A DNA stretch of 64,000 nt from Heligmosomoides polygyrus polygyrus (taxonomy: Eukaryota; Nematoda; Chromadorea; Rhabditida; Heligmosomidae). This document shows, in pieces, positions 1 through 9,990 of the stretch. Numbering within the stretch: the stretch's first letter is position 1; each line of letters begins with the position of its first letter. A program made the translations under genes and the position numbers. A model generated the notes under the pieces. That model did not search any database. It saw nothing but the letters and a program-made list of their open reading frames with translations, and was not told the DNA's origin. The stretch is from assembly GCA_947396885.1 (NCBI GenBank), contig OX377206.1:47847631-47911630 (forward strand). The letters are read 5' to 3'.

Positions 1-174
1 TTCAGAGTACCGAGCGTGATGAAGCCTCATTAATCAATGTATGCGTGTTTCAACTCCATTGCTTAAGTTTATAGACACCATCGCAGCATACTCTAAAGGT
101 GTGCAGAGATTCGATGAGCACTGGCTGCGGCAGAATTCATATTCCTAGTTTGTCTCATTCTTTGAGAATGCCTT

Positions 175-635
175 TCCTTGAATGAAGCTCATCGAGGAAT
201 CGCCAGAGTACAAACTGGTGCTATGCCTTACGTTCATCGACCTGAAGAAGGCATTAGACTCCTTCAAAGCTGAAGCGGTCTGATGAACTGAGTAGGAAGC
301 CCTGCTCACTCAGGGCGTTCCTACTCAGTTCATCAGAGTCCTTTGAGAGTTGTATAGTGGATTCACGACCAAGATCTCACCACTCTACAACGACGTCGAC
401 GCCAACCTGAAGAGAGGGGTTTGGCACGGGGATACATATCTCCGAAGCTCTTTACCGCCACCGTCGAGAACGTCATGCGCGAACTAGTATGGGAAGACAT
501 GGGAGTGAAAGACCACAGCCGACATCTGCTCGTCTAACACCGAGCATTAGCCAGGCGGAGCAAATGCTTGTTTCCTTCTGTAAGTGGGAACGTTGAACAG
601 CAGCTGAATCTTACGAAGACGATGTTCATGAAGTA
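175..635 (+). pseudogene. RTE-type LINE reverse transcriptase fragment
   Basis: Translated pieces follow the core of a non-LTR reverse transcriptase of the RTE clade. LTFIDLKKALDSF (about 227-265) is the region of the first catalytic aspartate. VPTQFIRVLRELYSGFTT follows, then a KRGV piece, then QAE and KTMFM pieces near 555-633. The copy has stop codons and frame changes, and the FADD box expected before the QAE piece is missing. A fragment of the same family lies at 46715-47345. A dead fragment; its edges are uncertain. Confidence 0.8.
280..336. repeat. Near-perfect hairpin inside the RTE fragment
   Basis: The arms are 25 and 26 nt, with one bulged base and a 6-nt loop (CTCACT). The right arm is in frame with the reverse transcriptase and encodes VPTQFI. 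The left arm replaces the expected coding sequence, so it looks like an inverted copy of the right arm. Confidence 0.85.
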
Positions 636-753
636 ATAATCTTGGTCCCTCAGTGCTCAGCAACAAAGAGGCTCTACTACATCCCCAGATCGGAGATCGC
701 GGCCTATCCTGAGACCGCACTCGCTGCTACCAGCAATAATCTTGGTCCCTCAG
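635..753. repeat. Pair of 19-bp direct repeats 100 bp apart
   Basis: AATAATCTTGGTCCCTCAG occurs at 635-653 and again at 735-753, immediately after the RTE fragment ends. It could be a duplication formed when the fragment was rearranged. Nothing else identifies the 81 bp between the copies. Confidence 0.7.
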
Positions 754-2330
754 CCTCTTATCATGACCCAAAATCAATTCATTTCACACATTTATCTGCG
801 ATATTCCACAGACGACGGGCCGGAACATAACACGGCACAACACGAAACATGTCGACAACATGTAACAGGAGGCCACTGGGCACAGGAGTGGGGACGAATG
901 CCGGCGTGGTCGATGGAACGAGAAGAAGCACGGCGGTGAAGAGACTGGCCGGTCCCTGGGTGCAGCCGCGCCTCCCTCGACCATCCGGGTGGCAGTCCTC
1001 AAGAGTCTTCTGTCCTCGCTTATATGTATAGGTCCGTCCTCCGCAAGTCCGTGCCTGAAACAGTGAAGGGCAAGAGGCAGCGAAGTTTAGAAAGAGACGG
1101 TCAGCAAAGAGAAAGGTAAAACGTGAGATAAAATATCAAAACGGGACTCACCACACTGATTCCTCCTTCCTCCCTTACAATGAGGAACGGACAAGTCCTG
1201 ATGGTTCCCACTTGAACAACTCAATGATCAATGGAACGAGAGATGACACAGGTTAATCATGAAAAATTTCATGTACTTGTTTTGCTACATCAGTCAAATC
1301 AAGGCTAACTAAAACTTTTCTGTTTCTTTTTAATTTTTGACGGCCAAAAGCTGAGCAAGGTTTAGAGTTAGAAAAGCACCTTCGCCAAAGGCTCCGCAGA
1401 AAGTGATCATTGAGGATGTCTGGCCAACAATTTTATATTTTTAAACCGGAGATGGAGAATAATTTCACCAACAACAACTCTAGGACAAGAGACTAGTTAA
1501 TTTAGTTCATTTCATTAATACATATTTTAAATGCCCTTAAGAACACTATTTTTATAGTAATAATATAAAGCTGTTAGCAATCGCAGACGCTCCAAACTAA
1601 TGTTGGTATCAAAAAGAATACGCCGAATTATGAAACTCGAGCAAAGTCCAATGAAGGAACTCCTTGTCAGCAGCATTTAAACAATCAACCAAGCAAACAA
1701 AGCGGCGTAGTTCTTCAGTTTGTGGCGCAATTTATACACGAGCACTTCCAAAAACACCATATGCTTGCCATTTAAAACACTCTAGAAACACTATTTCGGA
1801 ATGAAACTCGTGATTCTATGATACTTTTTGGATTCTTTTTTCTATGCTATCGCAGCTCTTTTTTTCTGTATTCTGGCCAATTTTTGGCCATTTCCCCAGA
1901 AAACAGAAAAATTTGTCCAAAATGGCCAGAAAATCAGAAAACAGAAAACAGAAATTCCGCCCATTCCTGGTGGAGATGTACTGGGGAATGGGGTGTTAAG
2001 GAGCGGAGCGGCAAAAGTGGAGCAGCGCCCCGTCACGCCCTTATTTCAAGGCTCAATCCGAGTTGTATCGCCCGCCACGCGCCGCTTTGTCACATAAGTG
2101 TGATGAGGCCTTAAGACTCCTTAAACTGGAGGAGCAGATTTTGAAGCATGGTCATCCGTTTTTTGTTGCATTGAGTGGGAAAACCAATGGTGTAACACGG
2201 TTTTCGTTTCTAATATTTCTACTATGTAAGGCATTTGAGCACAGATTTTCGACGCACACAGTGTATAGCATGGTAGTCCTTATAGGCAGCGGGCTCCTGA
2301 TAGTTGTGAAGGAATAACATGGAGACCCAA
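754..2330. other. Unassigned stretch with a short dispersed-repeat piece
   Basis: No gene could be assigned. Several short open frames between 780 and 1030 overlap one another on both strands and have no recognisable motif. Near 1205-1240 the sequence around AACTCAATGATCAATGGAAC is shared with 49035-49060, so this is the edge of a dispersed repeat. 1260-1830 is AT-rich. 1860-1960 contains self-complementary GGCCA/TGGCC and CAGAAAA motifs without a clear single hairpin. Confidence 0.4.
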
Positions 2331-2361
2331 GCTGTGTCAGGCAAAATTGTAGTAATTTCAG

Positions 2362-2505
2362 GCAACGCTCAAACGCATGACTGGCAGATCGACGGTACCG
2401 CAGTTGTTTATTGATGGGCAATTTATAGGAGGACATGATGAGGCGAGGGTGTTGGAGGACCGAGGAGAGCTGCGAAGGCTGCTTGATAAAGCTCAAGCGC
2501 TGTGA
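2362..2505 (+). CDS. Glutaredoxin-like protein, last exon (partial)
   Basis: This 48-codon exon follows a nematode-type acceptor (AATTTCAG, ending at 2361) and opens in phase 0. It encodes the C-terminal half of a glutaredoxin fold: RMTGRSTVPQLFIDGQFIGG, with the cis-proline of TVP, then the GG-x-D glutathione-binding motif (GGHDEA) and a final helix rich in Leu and Arg before TGA. Glutaredoxins reduce disulfides or glutathionylated proteins using glutathione. The CxxC or CxxS active site must lie in an upstream exon. I could not find that exon with confidence; an open frame at 2090-2200 (CDEALRLLK) is only a weak candidate. Family assignment is strong; whether the gene is intact is unknown. 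Confidence 0.8.
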   Translation, partial: ATLKRMTGRSTVPQLFIDGQFIGGHDEARVLEDRGELRRLLDKAQAL

Positions 2506-2654
2506 AACACTCCATCAGTGAAACTGCGTTGCTCAGCTAGCAGTAGCACAGTTCACTCTTTCTACCGTCCTCACATGCTCCGCTTTCAATTTCATTTTCT
2601 TCCTCTTCTGCTCCCATCGTACCCCATCCTACCACTTGAGATTAAGGCGCCTTA

Positions 2655-2690
2655 TAATAAACAAATAAATAAATGACTAAATAAATAGTA
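2655..2690. repeat. (AAATA)n-like tail and possible polyadenylation signal
   Basis: AATAAACAAATAAATAAATG-type sequence lies 150 bp past the glutaredoxin stop codon. It could supply the poly(A) signal of that gene. Similar TAAA/AATA tails end a LINE at 16969-16996, so a retroelement tail is the alternative. Confidence 0.5.
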
Positions 2691-2699
2691 GGCAAAGTG

Positions 2700-4480
2700 C
2701 TGTGTAAAAAAGCAAGGTGTTTGAGAAGCCCCAAGAGCATCGTCGCGTGTCAGTCAACATTAATTGGTGATATTCATGACATAAGTTGGCTTACGTTCCA
2801 TTTTTAGGAAGTGACTGCATTTCCTCCGATAAGGCTCTCTGTATAGGAACCAAATTACGTTCCTGAATCCGTTCTATTTCAAGAAATCATCTGAGTTTTG
2901 GATTATTTAGAACGAAACTCCTAACACTGCTTCACTTATGGTTAGACGCTGCTTTAACATCGGCGAGACCAGCAAGGAAACGGGTCGCAGTGGCGCTTTG
3001 AGCTGAACTGTATATCATGGGTTGTGAAAATGTTTCAAATCTGCGATGCACATCGGGGACGGGTTGTGTACCATTTTCACTTTGCCTTGTGGCCCTCTGC
3101 CTGCAGGGGAAGTTGCGCAATCACAGACATCGACCTCGGGTACGCCGCAAACATCGCCGAGGCTCAGCAGTGGTGGCGCTGTCGACAAAGAAGCGGTGTT
3201 GTGCGGAGCAAGGATTAATTATTATTGAGTCCCTAACGGCGCAGCGTCTTTGCTCTTCGCAAAAAGATCCGACACGATCTATCGAGGCTATCCATGTCAA
3301 CTCGCAATGAGAAGCTTGCACAGAACAGAGGTCAGATCGTAGTCACTTTTCTACTGTCACAGCTTCAGAGGTTGAAAATGTTTGTCTCCAAACTTTATCC
3401 ACACTGGTTTTAATATAGCTGTTCACCAATATGATATCAGTTTTCAAAATTTCGGCCAACTACGGTATCTTGCGGTAGGCAGGGAGGTAAAGATGTCCTA
3501 GTCATGATCACCAATTTAACCCAAACCTTACCTAAGGGGGTTATTTAAGGATCACGAATATCATATTCGTTTTTGGCATTACAGTGGAGATCGGTAACTG
3601 TTAGCAACAGTATATACTGGAGATCATAACTGTTAGAAAGAGCATATACATCTCCGTTGTTCATGATACCCAGCATGTTGTCAGAAAAGGTTCGTTCGGT
3701 TTTTCTTAGCCAGTCACATCATATTAGTGATCACTAAGCCGCTCTCGGAAAGCGGCGCGGCAATCGCGCTTCTTCGAAGAACCCTTAGCGAAATCGGTGG
3801 TCCTGATCTCCACCCTCATCCAACCATGCATTCCGTAACCTAACCTAATCGCCAAAAAAATTTTAAGGAAAAAGACATCGTGTTTGTGATCAATGTCTCA
3901 TATAACTTCCTTTGACGAAATTTAGGCAAAAAAAAAGTTTTTTCTTTCCTCTGGAGTCCTGATGGTACAATAGTACCCATGAATCTGGTCTCCTGTCTGA
4001 CAACCTTTCCGGCGCTGTGGTAGTTAGGAGGAGGGTCACGGCATTGAATGTGTTAGAAACACGAAAAAAGGAAATGACACACACTGGTAGTAAAGAAGAC
4101 AAACAAACAATGCTAGGGAAGTGCTCTGTGCTTTCCTCCGCTGACGCGAAGGGTATAATAGCTTTGGGAGGAATGGGGACTCCGGGGTTTGGCTCGACTA
4201 ATACACCCGTGTTACATAAAATTGCCTACATCCTATAGTTCCTTCCTTTCATTGCGCATCACTGAATAAAAAAATTAAAATTAAATAAAAGAATAAAAGA
4301 CCGATCTACAACGGAGAAGAGGAGATAAGAGTACATTAACATTCGCTGTACGTAGTACCTACGCTCCACTTCTGCGCACCACGACAGGCTATATTCACTC
4401 CCACCCCCCCCCCCCCGCTCCCGAACTGTTATAGCGCTCTTTTTCTGTGGCTACTCTACTACATGGAGAGCTTTGCTTGA
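2700..4480. other. Unassigned stretch; ambiguous open block at 3010-3230
   Basis: A GC-richer block at 3010-3230 is open in two + frames at once. One reads CAITDIDLGYAANIAEAQQW after a CTGCAG acceptor-like site; the other is Ser/Thr/Pro-rich. Because both are open I cannot say either is coding. 4255-4310 is A-rich and 4405-4419 is a poly(C) run. No recognised gene. Confidence 0.3.
3410..3620. repeat. Dispersed repeat family D, copy 1
   Basis: It carries ATCAGTTTTCAAAATTTCGG followed by CCAACTACGGTA, then GATCAC and CCTAAGGGGGTTATTTA blocks. The same ordered blocks recur near 7850-8070, 8255-8345, 47795-47935, 48000-48110, 55185-55330 and 59570-59720 in either orientation. No coding capacity was seen; a non-autonomous element is the likely nature. 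Confidence 0.6.
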
Positions 4481-4489
4481 TCATGTGGG

Positions 4490-4640
4490 ATCTTTTTTAG
4501 GAAGTTGAAAGACTCTAAGTGGATGGCCAGGGAGTCGAGCCTCAAACTCTCGTCTTCCACCACATTGCTTCTTTATGCTCTGAATCACCACTGCTAGGTC
4601 ATTGCAACATAGGAATCTACACGAGGTCAGCGTCAAAAAG
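4490..4640 (-). repeat. Possible tRNA-like SINE
   Basis: Read on -, a promoter A-box-like TGACCTAGCAGTGG is followed about 50 nt later by a B-box-like GGCTCGACTCC. The spacing suits an internal RNA polymerase III promoter, as in tRNA-derived SINEs. Only one copy was recognised in this window, so the call is tentative. Confidence 0.35.
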
Positions 4641-4693
4641 GAGAAGTGGAAAATAGTCCGTTCCTGACCGTTGCAAATACGAAACACATTTAC

Positions 4694-4777
4694 AATCAGA
4701 AGATTTGATTCCACGGTATACATATTCTCGTCTCGAAGTGCCACTGCGGTTCGAGATCCTTCCTCTGTAAGTCAGAG
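4694..4777 (-). CDS. Possible host exon, unidentified
   Basis: On - a strong acceptor (CCCTATTTCAG) precedes an 84-nt open stretch reading LTYRGRISNRSG...YVYRGIKSSD. It ends at a usable donor (GATT|GTAAATG). The length is a multiple of three and the peptide is basic. No partner exon was found and no family was recognised, so this could be a chance reading frame. Confidence 0.25.
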
Positions 4778-4879
4778 CTGAAATAGGGGACATCGCTAGA
4801 TAGTAAAACAAAGCAGTATTACCTTGTCCCATCATAGCATTTATGCGGATGCACTGGAGAGAACCGTGCACGATGGAGG

Positions 4880-6130
4880 GTAACTCAGCTACCGCATGTG
4901 AGACCTAAACTCTAGATGGCTTCACTCGGCTCCTTCGCGACGCTTGCTGCTTTTACAAAAATTGCACCACTATTACATTTGGTGTGCAAAGCGTCTAACC
5001 TGTCCATAACCAAATTCTGCTTTGTTGTAACAGTTTATTCTGAAGTCCTTCGTTCCCATTTTTTACGTTAAACTGGCCGCATTCGGTTGTACAGTGGAGT
5101 GGAATGCTATGCAGAAACCAAAAAATTCGACTTCTGCTTCCTGCCGATGCACAACGTATGCAATATCGCTGGATCTGCGTAGAGTATGAATAGTGCGCGT
5201 CTTCCAGAGGCGATGGAAAATTGTCTTGGTTATGTAGTATCGGTAGTAGTTTTGTAGTATGCAGTATCTCACGCTTCACAGCTGACGTCGTATTTTCAGC
5301 GTCTCCCGATCCGTTTATCATCCCGACGCAGAGCTGTAAGCATTACGTATTTTTGTGGATACAAGGTTGACAGCTACTCTCTGTTTGTTCGTTTTACATT
5401 GAAATAAATGTGAACCTGTGGACCATTTGACCAGTTGGTTAAAGCAACTCCTCTTGCCGTTACTAACCAACATAATCGCTAATTTCAGGTACTGGCAAAC
5501 GTGAGGTAACCTAAAGTCAAGAGTATCACGCATTTGTGAAGTGAACGAACTTTGACTCAATATGAAGCATTCTTTTACACAAACTCACGTTTTCTGAGTG
5601 TGAAAAAACTGGCCATTTCTTCTATCCACCATCTAGATGAGTTGACAATGATGACAATTGTGAGAAGGTGAGAAGAATACCCTCTCCGCAATAGATTTTT
5701 AAAAGGCTACAAATTCATTTTCAGCTCATATTTGGGATCTACACGTCTCGATCCGAGTCGCGCAAGGAAAAGAGTTTCATCTGAATAAAGAACGGGTGCA
5801 GTAGCCTCTCGCATTAAACGATTCGGTTCATCCTTAGCGCCGGCGATTACGAGAGTAAATGCCCGAACCACGCCGCGTCTGTTTTCGTGCGAGAAAATGC
5901 CCGGGTCGGGGGAGAAAATGCCCGAAACTAGGGAAGAAATATCCGTGACCACTGAGCGGTTGTCGACAGCGCGATCAAACCCGTTCAACAAAACACATGC
6001 GAGTCACATGAACAAGGTTTCGGTGTTTTCTTATTCCACCATTGACACAGCCTGTCAAGGGCGTGGCATCAGGAGCCGTGAGAATATCTCATGTTGCCAC
6101 ATGCTCAAAAAGAGCAACGTGGTCAATTTC
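4880..6130. other. Unassigned stretch
   Basis: Nothing was identified with confidence. An open frame on - at 5707-5991 (94 codons) contains the repeated motif GIFSPDPGIFS. It has no recognised domain and lacks splice signals that would support it. A TTTTCAG at 5713-5719 on + is followed by only 19 open codons. Confidence 0.3.
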
Positions 6131-6135
6131 TATCA

Positions 6136-6295
6136 CTTGAAGCGGTACATGTCGCGTAGGTGAGCAGCATTGGTATGTGGGAGCGCGACAGCCAATAGTA
6201 ACCAAACAAAGCGCAGGCCGAACACATGCCAGCCCATCGGAGTGCCAACTGTACATGCCCTCTCTAAATGGCATGCCCATTATACCTTTGTCCTT
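6136..6295. repeat. Foldback-type arm, left outer unit
   Basis: It starts TTGAAGCGGTACATGTCGCG, continues GTAGGTGAGCAGCATTGGTA and ends ATTATACCTTTGTCC against a satellite block. The same outer sequence occurs inverted at 9681-9777 with about 100 bp less in the middle. Together they form terminal inverted repeats around a 3.6-kb segment. Confidence 0.75.
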
Positions 6296-6590
6296 TTCGA
6301 ATTTCGAATAGTCGAATTTCGAATAAATTCGAATTTTGAATATTCGAATATTCGACTATTCGAAAAAAGTCCAATATTCGAATTATTCGATTGTTCGAAT
6401 ATTCGAGAAAGTCAAATATTCGAATTATTCGATTATTCGAATATTCGAGAAAGTCCAATATTCGAATTATTCGTTTATTCGAATATTCGAAAGTGGCCAA
6501 TATTCGAATATTCGTTTATTCGAATATTCGAAGGCTTCGAATATCGAATATTCGAATAGTCGAATATTCGAATATTCTTTATCAATCTCT
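6296..6590. repeat. TTCGAA-type satellite block, left
   Basis: A tandem array built from ATTCGAATATTCG and CGAATTATTCGATTATTCG variants with spacers such as AAAGTCCAATA. Because the motif is palindromic, all six frames are largely open and give Tyr/Ser/Asn/Ile/Arg/Phe-rich pseudo-proteins. These are not genes. Confidence 0.9.
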
Positions 6591-6829
6591 TAACAAGTTA
6601 GTGGCACTCTTCTTCGAAAACCAGGGGAGTCTGATCTTATGATAAAAAACGATGTTTGAGTTTCGCGCGTCGCTCAAAGTGCGCCGAATTGTGTGTACGT
6701 AATCTGACAAGAGAAGTCAATGAACTTCCCGTGGAGATTTCCAAAATAACCTATTGCTTGTTATAAGGGTGTGTCTAAGAAGCACCGTAGTGGTCTTCAA
6801 ATGTCCCGCGGGCATCTGGGTAGATCAAA

Positions 6830-7060
6830 AATTACAAAAAACTGTAGCACTTCTGTGCTGGCTGATAAGGCGAAAGTGACGCCTTAAATGGCCTTGAAAT
6901 ACGCAGAAATTAACATGCAGATGCTATAGAGCTTTAATTATAGTTAGATGTTAGAAATCTGACAATTTATTAGGTCAAATGAATCATTTACTGCAGTCGG
7001 GACGTGGATAGCGCGGAGAGGTCCAGGTTCGAATCTAGGAGAGTTGTTTACGGATTGCTG
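6830..7060 (+). repeat. SINE3 family, divergent copy with tRNA-like part
   Basis: GGCTGATAAGGCGAAAGTGA at 6860 and AGCTTTAATTATAG match the leader of the inverted-repeat element at 47345-48870. The tRNA-like part follows: ACGTGGATAGCGCGGAG with a B box GGTTCGAATCT near 7025-7037. The copy is old and has no visible target duplication. Confidence 0.55.
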
Positions 7061-7840
7061 TGCGTTTTGGTAAATGTAGAACATATTCTCATTTTAACCA
7101 TATTTACGAACATGATCGAAATGTGTTGCTTCAGTCCATCTCTGGGATGTGCTGATCAGTCTTCGGATTCCTATAGAGAACGTTTCTCTTGTAAATTTTA
7201 CTAATTTTAGCATCTCTTATAAAATGCATCATTTTTGACCCACTCCGTAGTATTGTACTCCGTAGTATTCGTAGCATTTGCATATAACACCAAATACAGT
7301 ACTAACAACTAAATTAATTAGTCACCTTCTTCACTGACGAGCCTCGGGGTGACTAATTATAAACATGTTTTGTATGAAGGCAGAGGCGAAACAAGACATG
7401 TTTAGTGTTATTGTTACCATTGTTTTAGTTATTACTTGTTTTAGTTGTTGCTTGTTTTTCACTTGTGTTTGTTATAGTACAGAGTGATTTAGAGTTCATG
7501 TATACCCCAGGTTATTTCTAATTCTACTTCGTTGTCTAGACATTGAATTTAAAACTGTTTGAGTATTAAAATTTACATATATGATTAACTTATTCTATTG
7601 GTCTTCTTGCAGCCTATTCTTCCTCGGCCACTCTCCCGCACTGACAGGGGGGGGGGGGGGGGCTTTGCAAACGTAGGTACTTGTATTATTCCTCATGACT
7701 TCGTAAGTAGATAATAAAATTTCGTACAAATGTTGTCCTGAGGGTTGACTGAGGTTCTGATCACGAAGCTGGCAAACGCGTTCGGTGTTACCGTCGACCA
7801 CAATAGGTGACGGTGAGTATGTGCGAGAAAAGGTGCAGAA
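7060..7840. other. Unassigned AT-rich stretch with a G homopolymer
   Basis: No gene was found. 7385-7470 is rich in TGTTTTAGTTGTTGCTTG-like sequence. A poly(G) run of about 17 lies near 7648-7664. Overlapping open frames on both strands between 7595 and 7990 run into family D repeat sequence and are not credited. Confidence 0.4.
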
Positions 7841-8075
7841 TAACCGGCCGCGTTGTACTATTGTGACTCCAAAAGTGGAGTGGAGGTCGATTTTTTTCGC
7901 CCCAACATCGCCTGTACTGTTATTTTGGATGCTGAGCACGAATATGGTATCCATTTTCGACAATTTGGCCGCTTACGATATTTCATAGTGTGTTCGTGAG
8001 TAAGGATGGGGTTGTCATGACCACTGATTTCGTCCTTTCCTCGCCTTAGGAAATTATTTAGGCTGCTGCCACGGA
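7840..8075. repeat. Dispersed repeat family D, copy 2
   Basis: It holds the blocks GAGCACGAATATGGTATCC, TTTTCGACAATTTGGCC, GCTTACGATATTT and a GGAAATTATTTA block, in the order seen in the other family D copies. It is non-coding. Confidence 0.6.
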
Positions 8076-8254
8076 TCTGTCATTTCTTTTTCTAAATTAC
8101 CCATTTTTCGTGCACTACTTTCCATCTCAAAGTCGAAGACTGGGAAGCAAGTCTGATCACATGTAGGTGAAGAAAGCGATTCTATGTACTCAAACTGATA
8201 AACTTGATCACTCATGAAAATGTGGAATCACGCGATCACGCGAAAACGTTTACT

Positions 8255-8345
8255 AGATTTGCGATCAGCACCTCAATTAGCCCTCTAGACGACGTTTGGG
8301 CGAAACCCGCTTTCGATCTCCGGAGTTGTGGGAGTACAAGTCCCT
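8255..8345. repeat. Dispersed repeat family D, copy 3 (partial)
   Basis: GCGATCAGCACCTCAATTAG followed by GACGTTTGGGCGAAACCCG matches the 3' half of family D as seen at 47850-47910. It is truncated by other sequence at 8380, where a hAT-like end begins. Confidence 0.55.
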
Positions 8346-8387
8346 AAACCTTCGATTAGCAGAGAGTGGTGAGGAGGCGATGGGCAG

Positions 8388-8510
8388 CAGGGGTGTGCGT
8401 TAAATTTTTCGGTAAATTTTTAACGACCACTCTTTAACGAAAAATTTTCGCGTCAAAAAGGTAAATTCGGTAAATTCGTTAAATAAAATGTCCCTTAGCT
8501 GCATTCAGTT
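8388..8510. mobile_element. hAT-like terminal fragment
   Basis: It begins CAGGGGTGTGCG and continues GTTAAATTTTTCGGTAAATT, the same end as the complete hAT-like element at 11489-13160. No matching right end or 8-bp duplication of the adjacent ATGGGCAG was found before 11 kb, so it is a truncated copy. Confidence 0.7.
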
Positions 8511-9400
8511 TTAAACCACTGGGGTGCCTCTCGGACAATCCCCCACAGCGCTCAATAGGTCACTTATAAGATTCCCACGGGAAGTTCATTGACCTCCCTT
8601 GTGAGTTGACGCGAAGTAAGCGCTGCAAGCGCGGACCTCCGCTGCGCACCTGCTTCCTTGTAAACGGCCGTCGAGCGTGCTGTGGCCATTCACGTGAATC
8701 GAAAGTGATTAGGGTTATGTCTGTACACAGATATTTTTACATTCAGTATACTACGGGAGAATCTTCGTTTTGTATTTCTACCCCAGTTACAACAAGGGAA
8801 CGATTAGAGCCGAAGGGGCTGCGGTAGGGAGGTAGAACTTTTAGGGGCCTAGAAAGCTCCTGCTTTCTGCCAGTAAAGACGTTGAAGAAGAGAGGAAGAG
8901 CAATGGCTATGGAGTACAAGAGCCAGTCATGCTCCGTTTCCTATGAAAGTGAGCCATCCCCATTTTCGCTCTAACACTGTCCAAGTCGTAGTGTCTTGTC
9001 AGATTAGATTTCAACGCGGGTCCGTTTCTCTTCAACGGAGCTAGAACACAAAATGAATGCCATTCATGAGACTCCAGTGCGCCCTTTCTGCACCAGATCG
9101 CCTTTGTGTCATTTCTCCGCCCATGATAATCATTCTTTTACCACCTGGAAGCTTCGCTATAACATAAGGAAAGATAGCAACCTATAGAGAAAGACCTATA
9201 ACAATCTAGCTCTGCCTACCCAAGGTGTTTCTCTCTTCTCGGTGCACGAATTCTTAGGGAAGCAAAGCGTGTTTCATTGCCATTATACCGCTGTTATTGT
9301 CCTTTGGTCTCGTAAAGGAAATGGATGGAGCAGCCATCCATTTCCTTCACAGTGGGTAATAAAAAATAATTAAATGTCAACCACTGGGTGACGACAGTGA
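8511..9400. other. Unassigned stretch
   Basis: No gene, repeat family or RNA could be named. A + frame at 8606-8827 (73 codons) has no recognisable motif. Near 9315-9350 a short inverted pair (AAATGGATGG and CCATCCATTT) forms a small hairpin. Confidence 0.3.
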
Positions 9401-9404
9401 ATAA

Positions 9405-9680
9405 TAGTGTTCATTTGATTATTCGAATATTCGACTATTCGAAATTCGGTTATTCGAAATTCGACTTTTTGAAAATCGAATATTATTCGATCACTCGAAA
9501 TTCGAAATTTTGAAAATCGAATATTATTCGATCATTCGAAATTCGAAATTTTGAAAATCGAATATTATTCGATCATTCGAAATTCGAAAATTTGAAAATC
9601 GAATATTATTCGATCATTCGAAATTCAAAATTTTGAAAATCGAATATTATTCGATCATTCGAAATTCGAAATTTTTTCTT
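9405..9680. repeat. TTCGAA-type satellite block, right
   Basis: Five or more near-regular units of about 48 bp, each reading TTGAAAATCGAATATTATTC then GATCATTCGAAATTCGAAA. The unit is longer and more regular than in the left block, but it is built from the same TTCGAA core. Confidence 0.9.
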
Positions 9681-9777
9681 AAGGACAAAGGTATAATGCC
9701 CATTCCATGCGGTCTGATTGGTTTAGGCGTTCCTACCTACCAATGCTGCTCACCTACGCGACATATACCCTTGAAGC
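9681..9777. repeat. Foldback-type arm, right outer unit
   Basis: It is the inverted counterpart of 6136-6295. AAGGACAAAGGTATAATGCC abuts the satellite, and CCAATGCTGCTCACCTACGC followed by GACATATACCCTTGAAG is the outer end. The outer 40 bp of the two arms differ at only a few positions. Confidence 0.75.
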
Positions 9778-9800
9778 TTACGAGATGTAGACGAACTCAC

Positions 9801-9990
9801 ACCAGCAATGCGCAAATCCTTCTCAAAAGGGTGCACATCTATTGGTGCATTTCCGCTTGGTATTATGATTGACTGCAGTGATACGGCTATACTTTGAAGG
9901 GGCAAAACAGCAATGATGTTTCCGTCTATGTATGCGGTGGCTGCCAATGCATGAAAATGTTTGACGCTACAAGATATAGAGCCCCTGCTA
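9801..9990 (-). CDS. Host gene exon, unidentified
   Basis: On -, the acceptor CCTTTTATATTTACAG is followed by 190 open nucleotides (one base plus 63 codons). The exon ends at the donor GCTGGT|GTGAGT. The peptide includes HFHALAATAYIDGNIIAVLP, then LQSIAVSLQSIIIPSGNAP and DVHPFEKDLRIAG, a hydrophobic and strand-rich sequence with ordinary protein composition. The exon starts in the last base of a codon and ends on a codon boundary. No partner exon was found nearby: the downstream intron runs into the foldback repeat. It might belong to the same - strand gene as the 49-61 kb exons, but phases alone do not show that. I do not recognise the family. Confidence 0.65.

Noticed and set aside
3010..3230. 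Coding exon with a helical or Ser/Thr-rich product
   Set aside because: Two overlapping frames are both open and only one weak acceptor is present, so the reading cannot be decided from sequence alone.
6170..6642. Long Tyr/Ser/Asn/Ile/Arg/Phe-rich open frames on both strands
   Set aside because: They arise from the palindromic TTCGAA satellite, which is open in all frames. No start, splice or domain signal.
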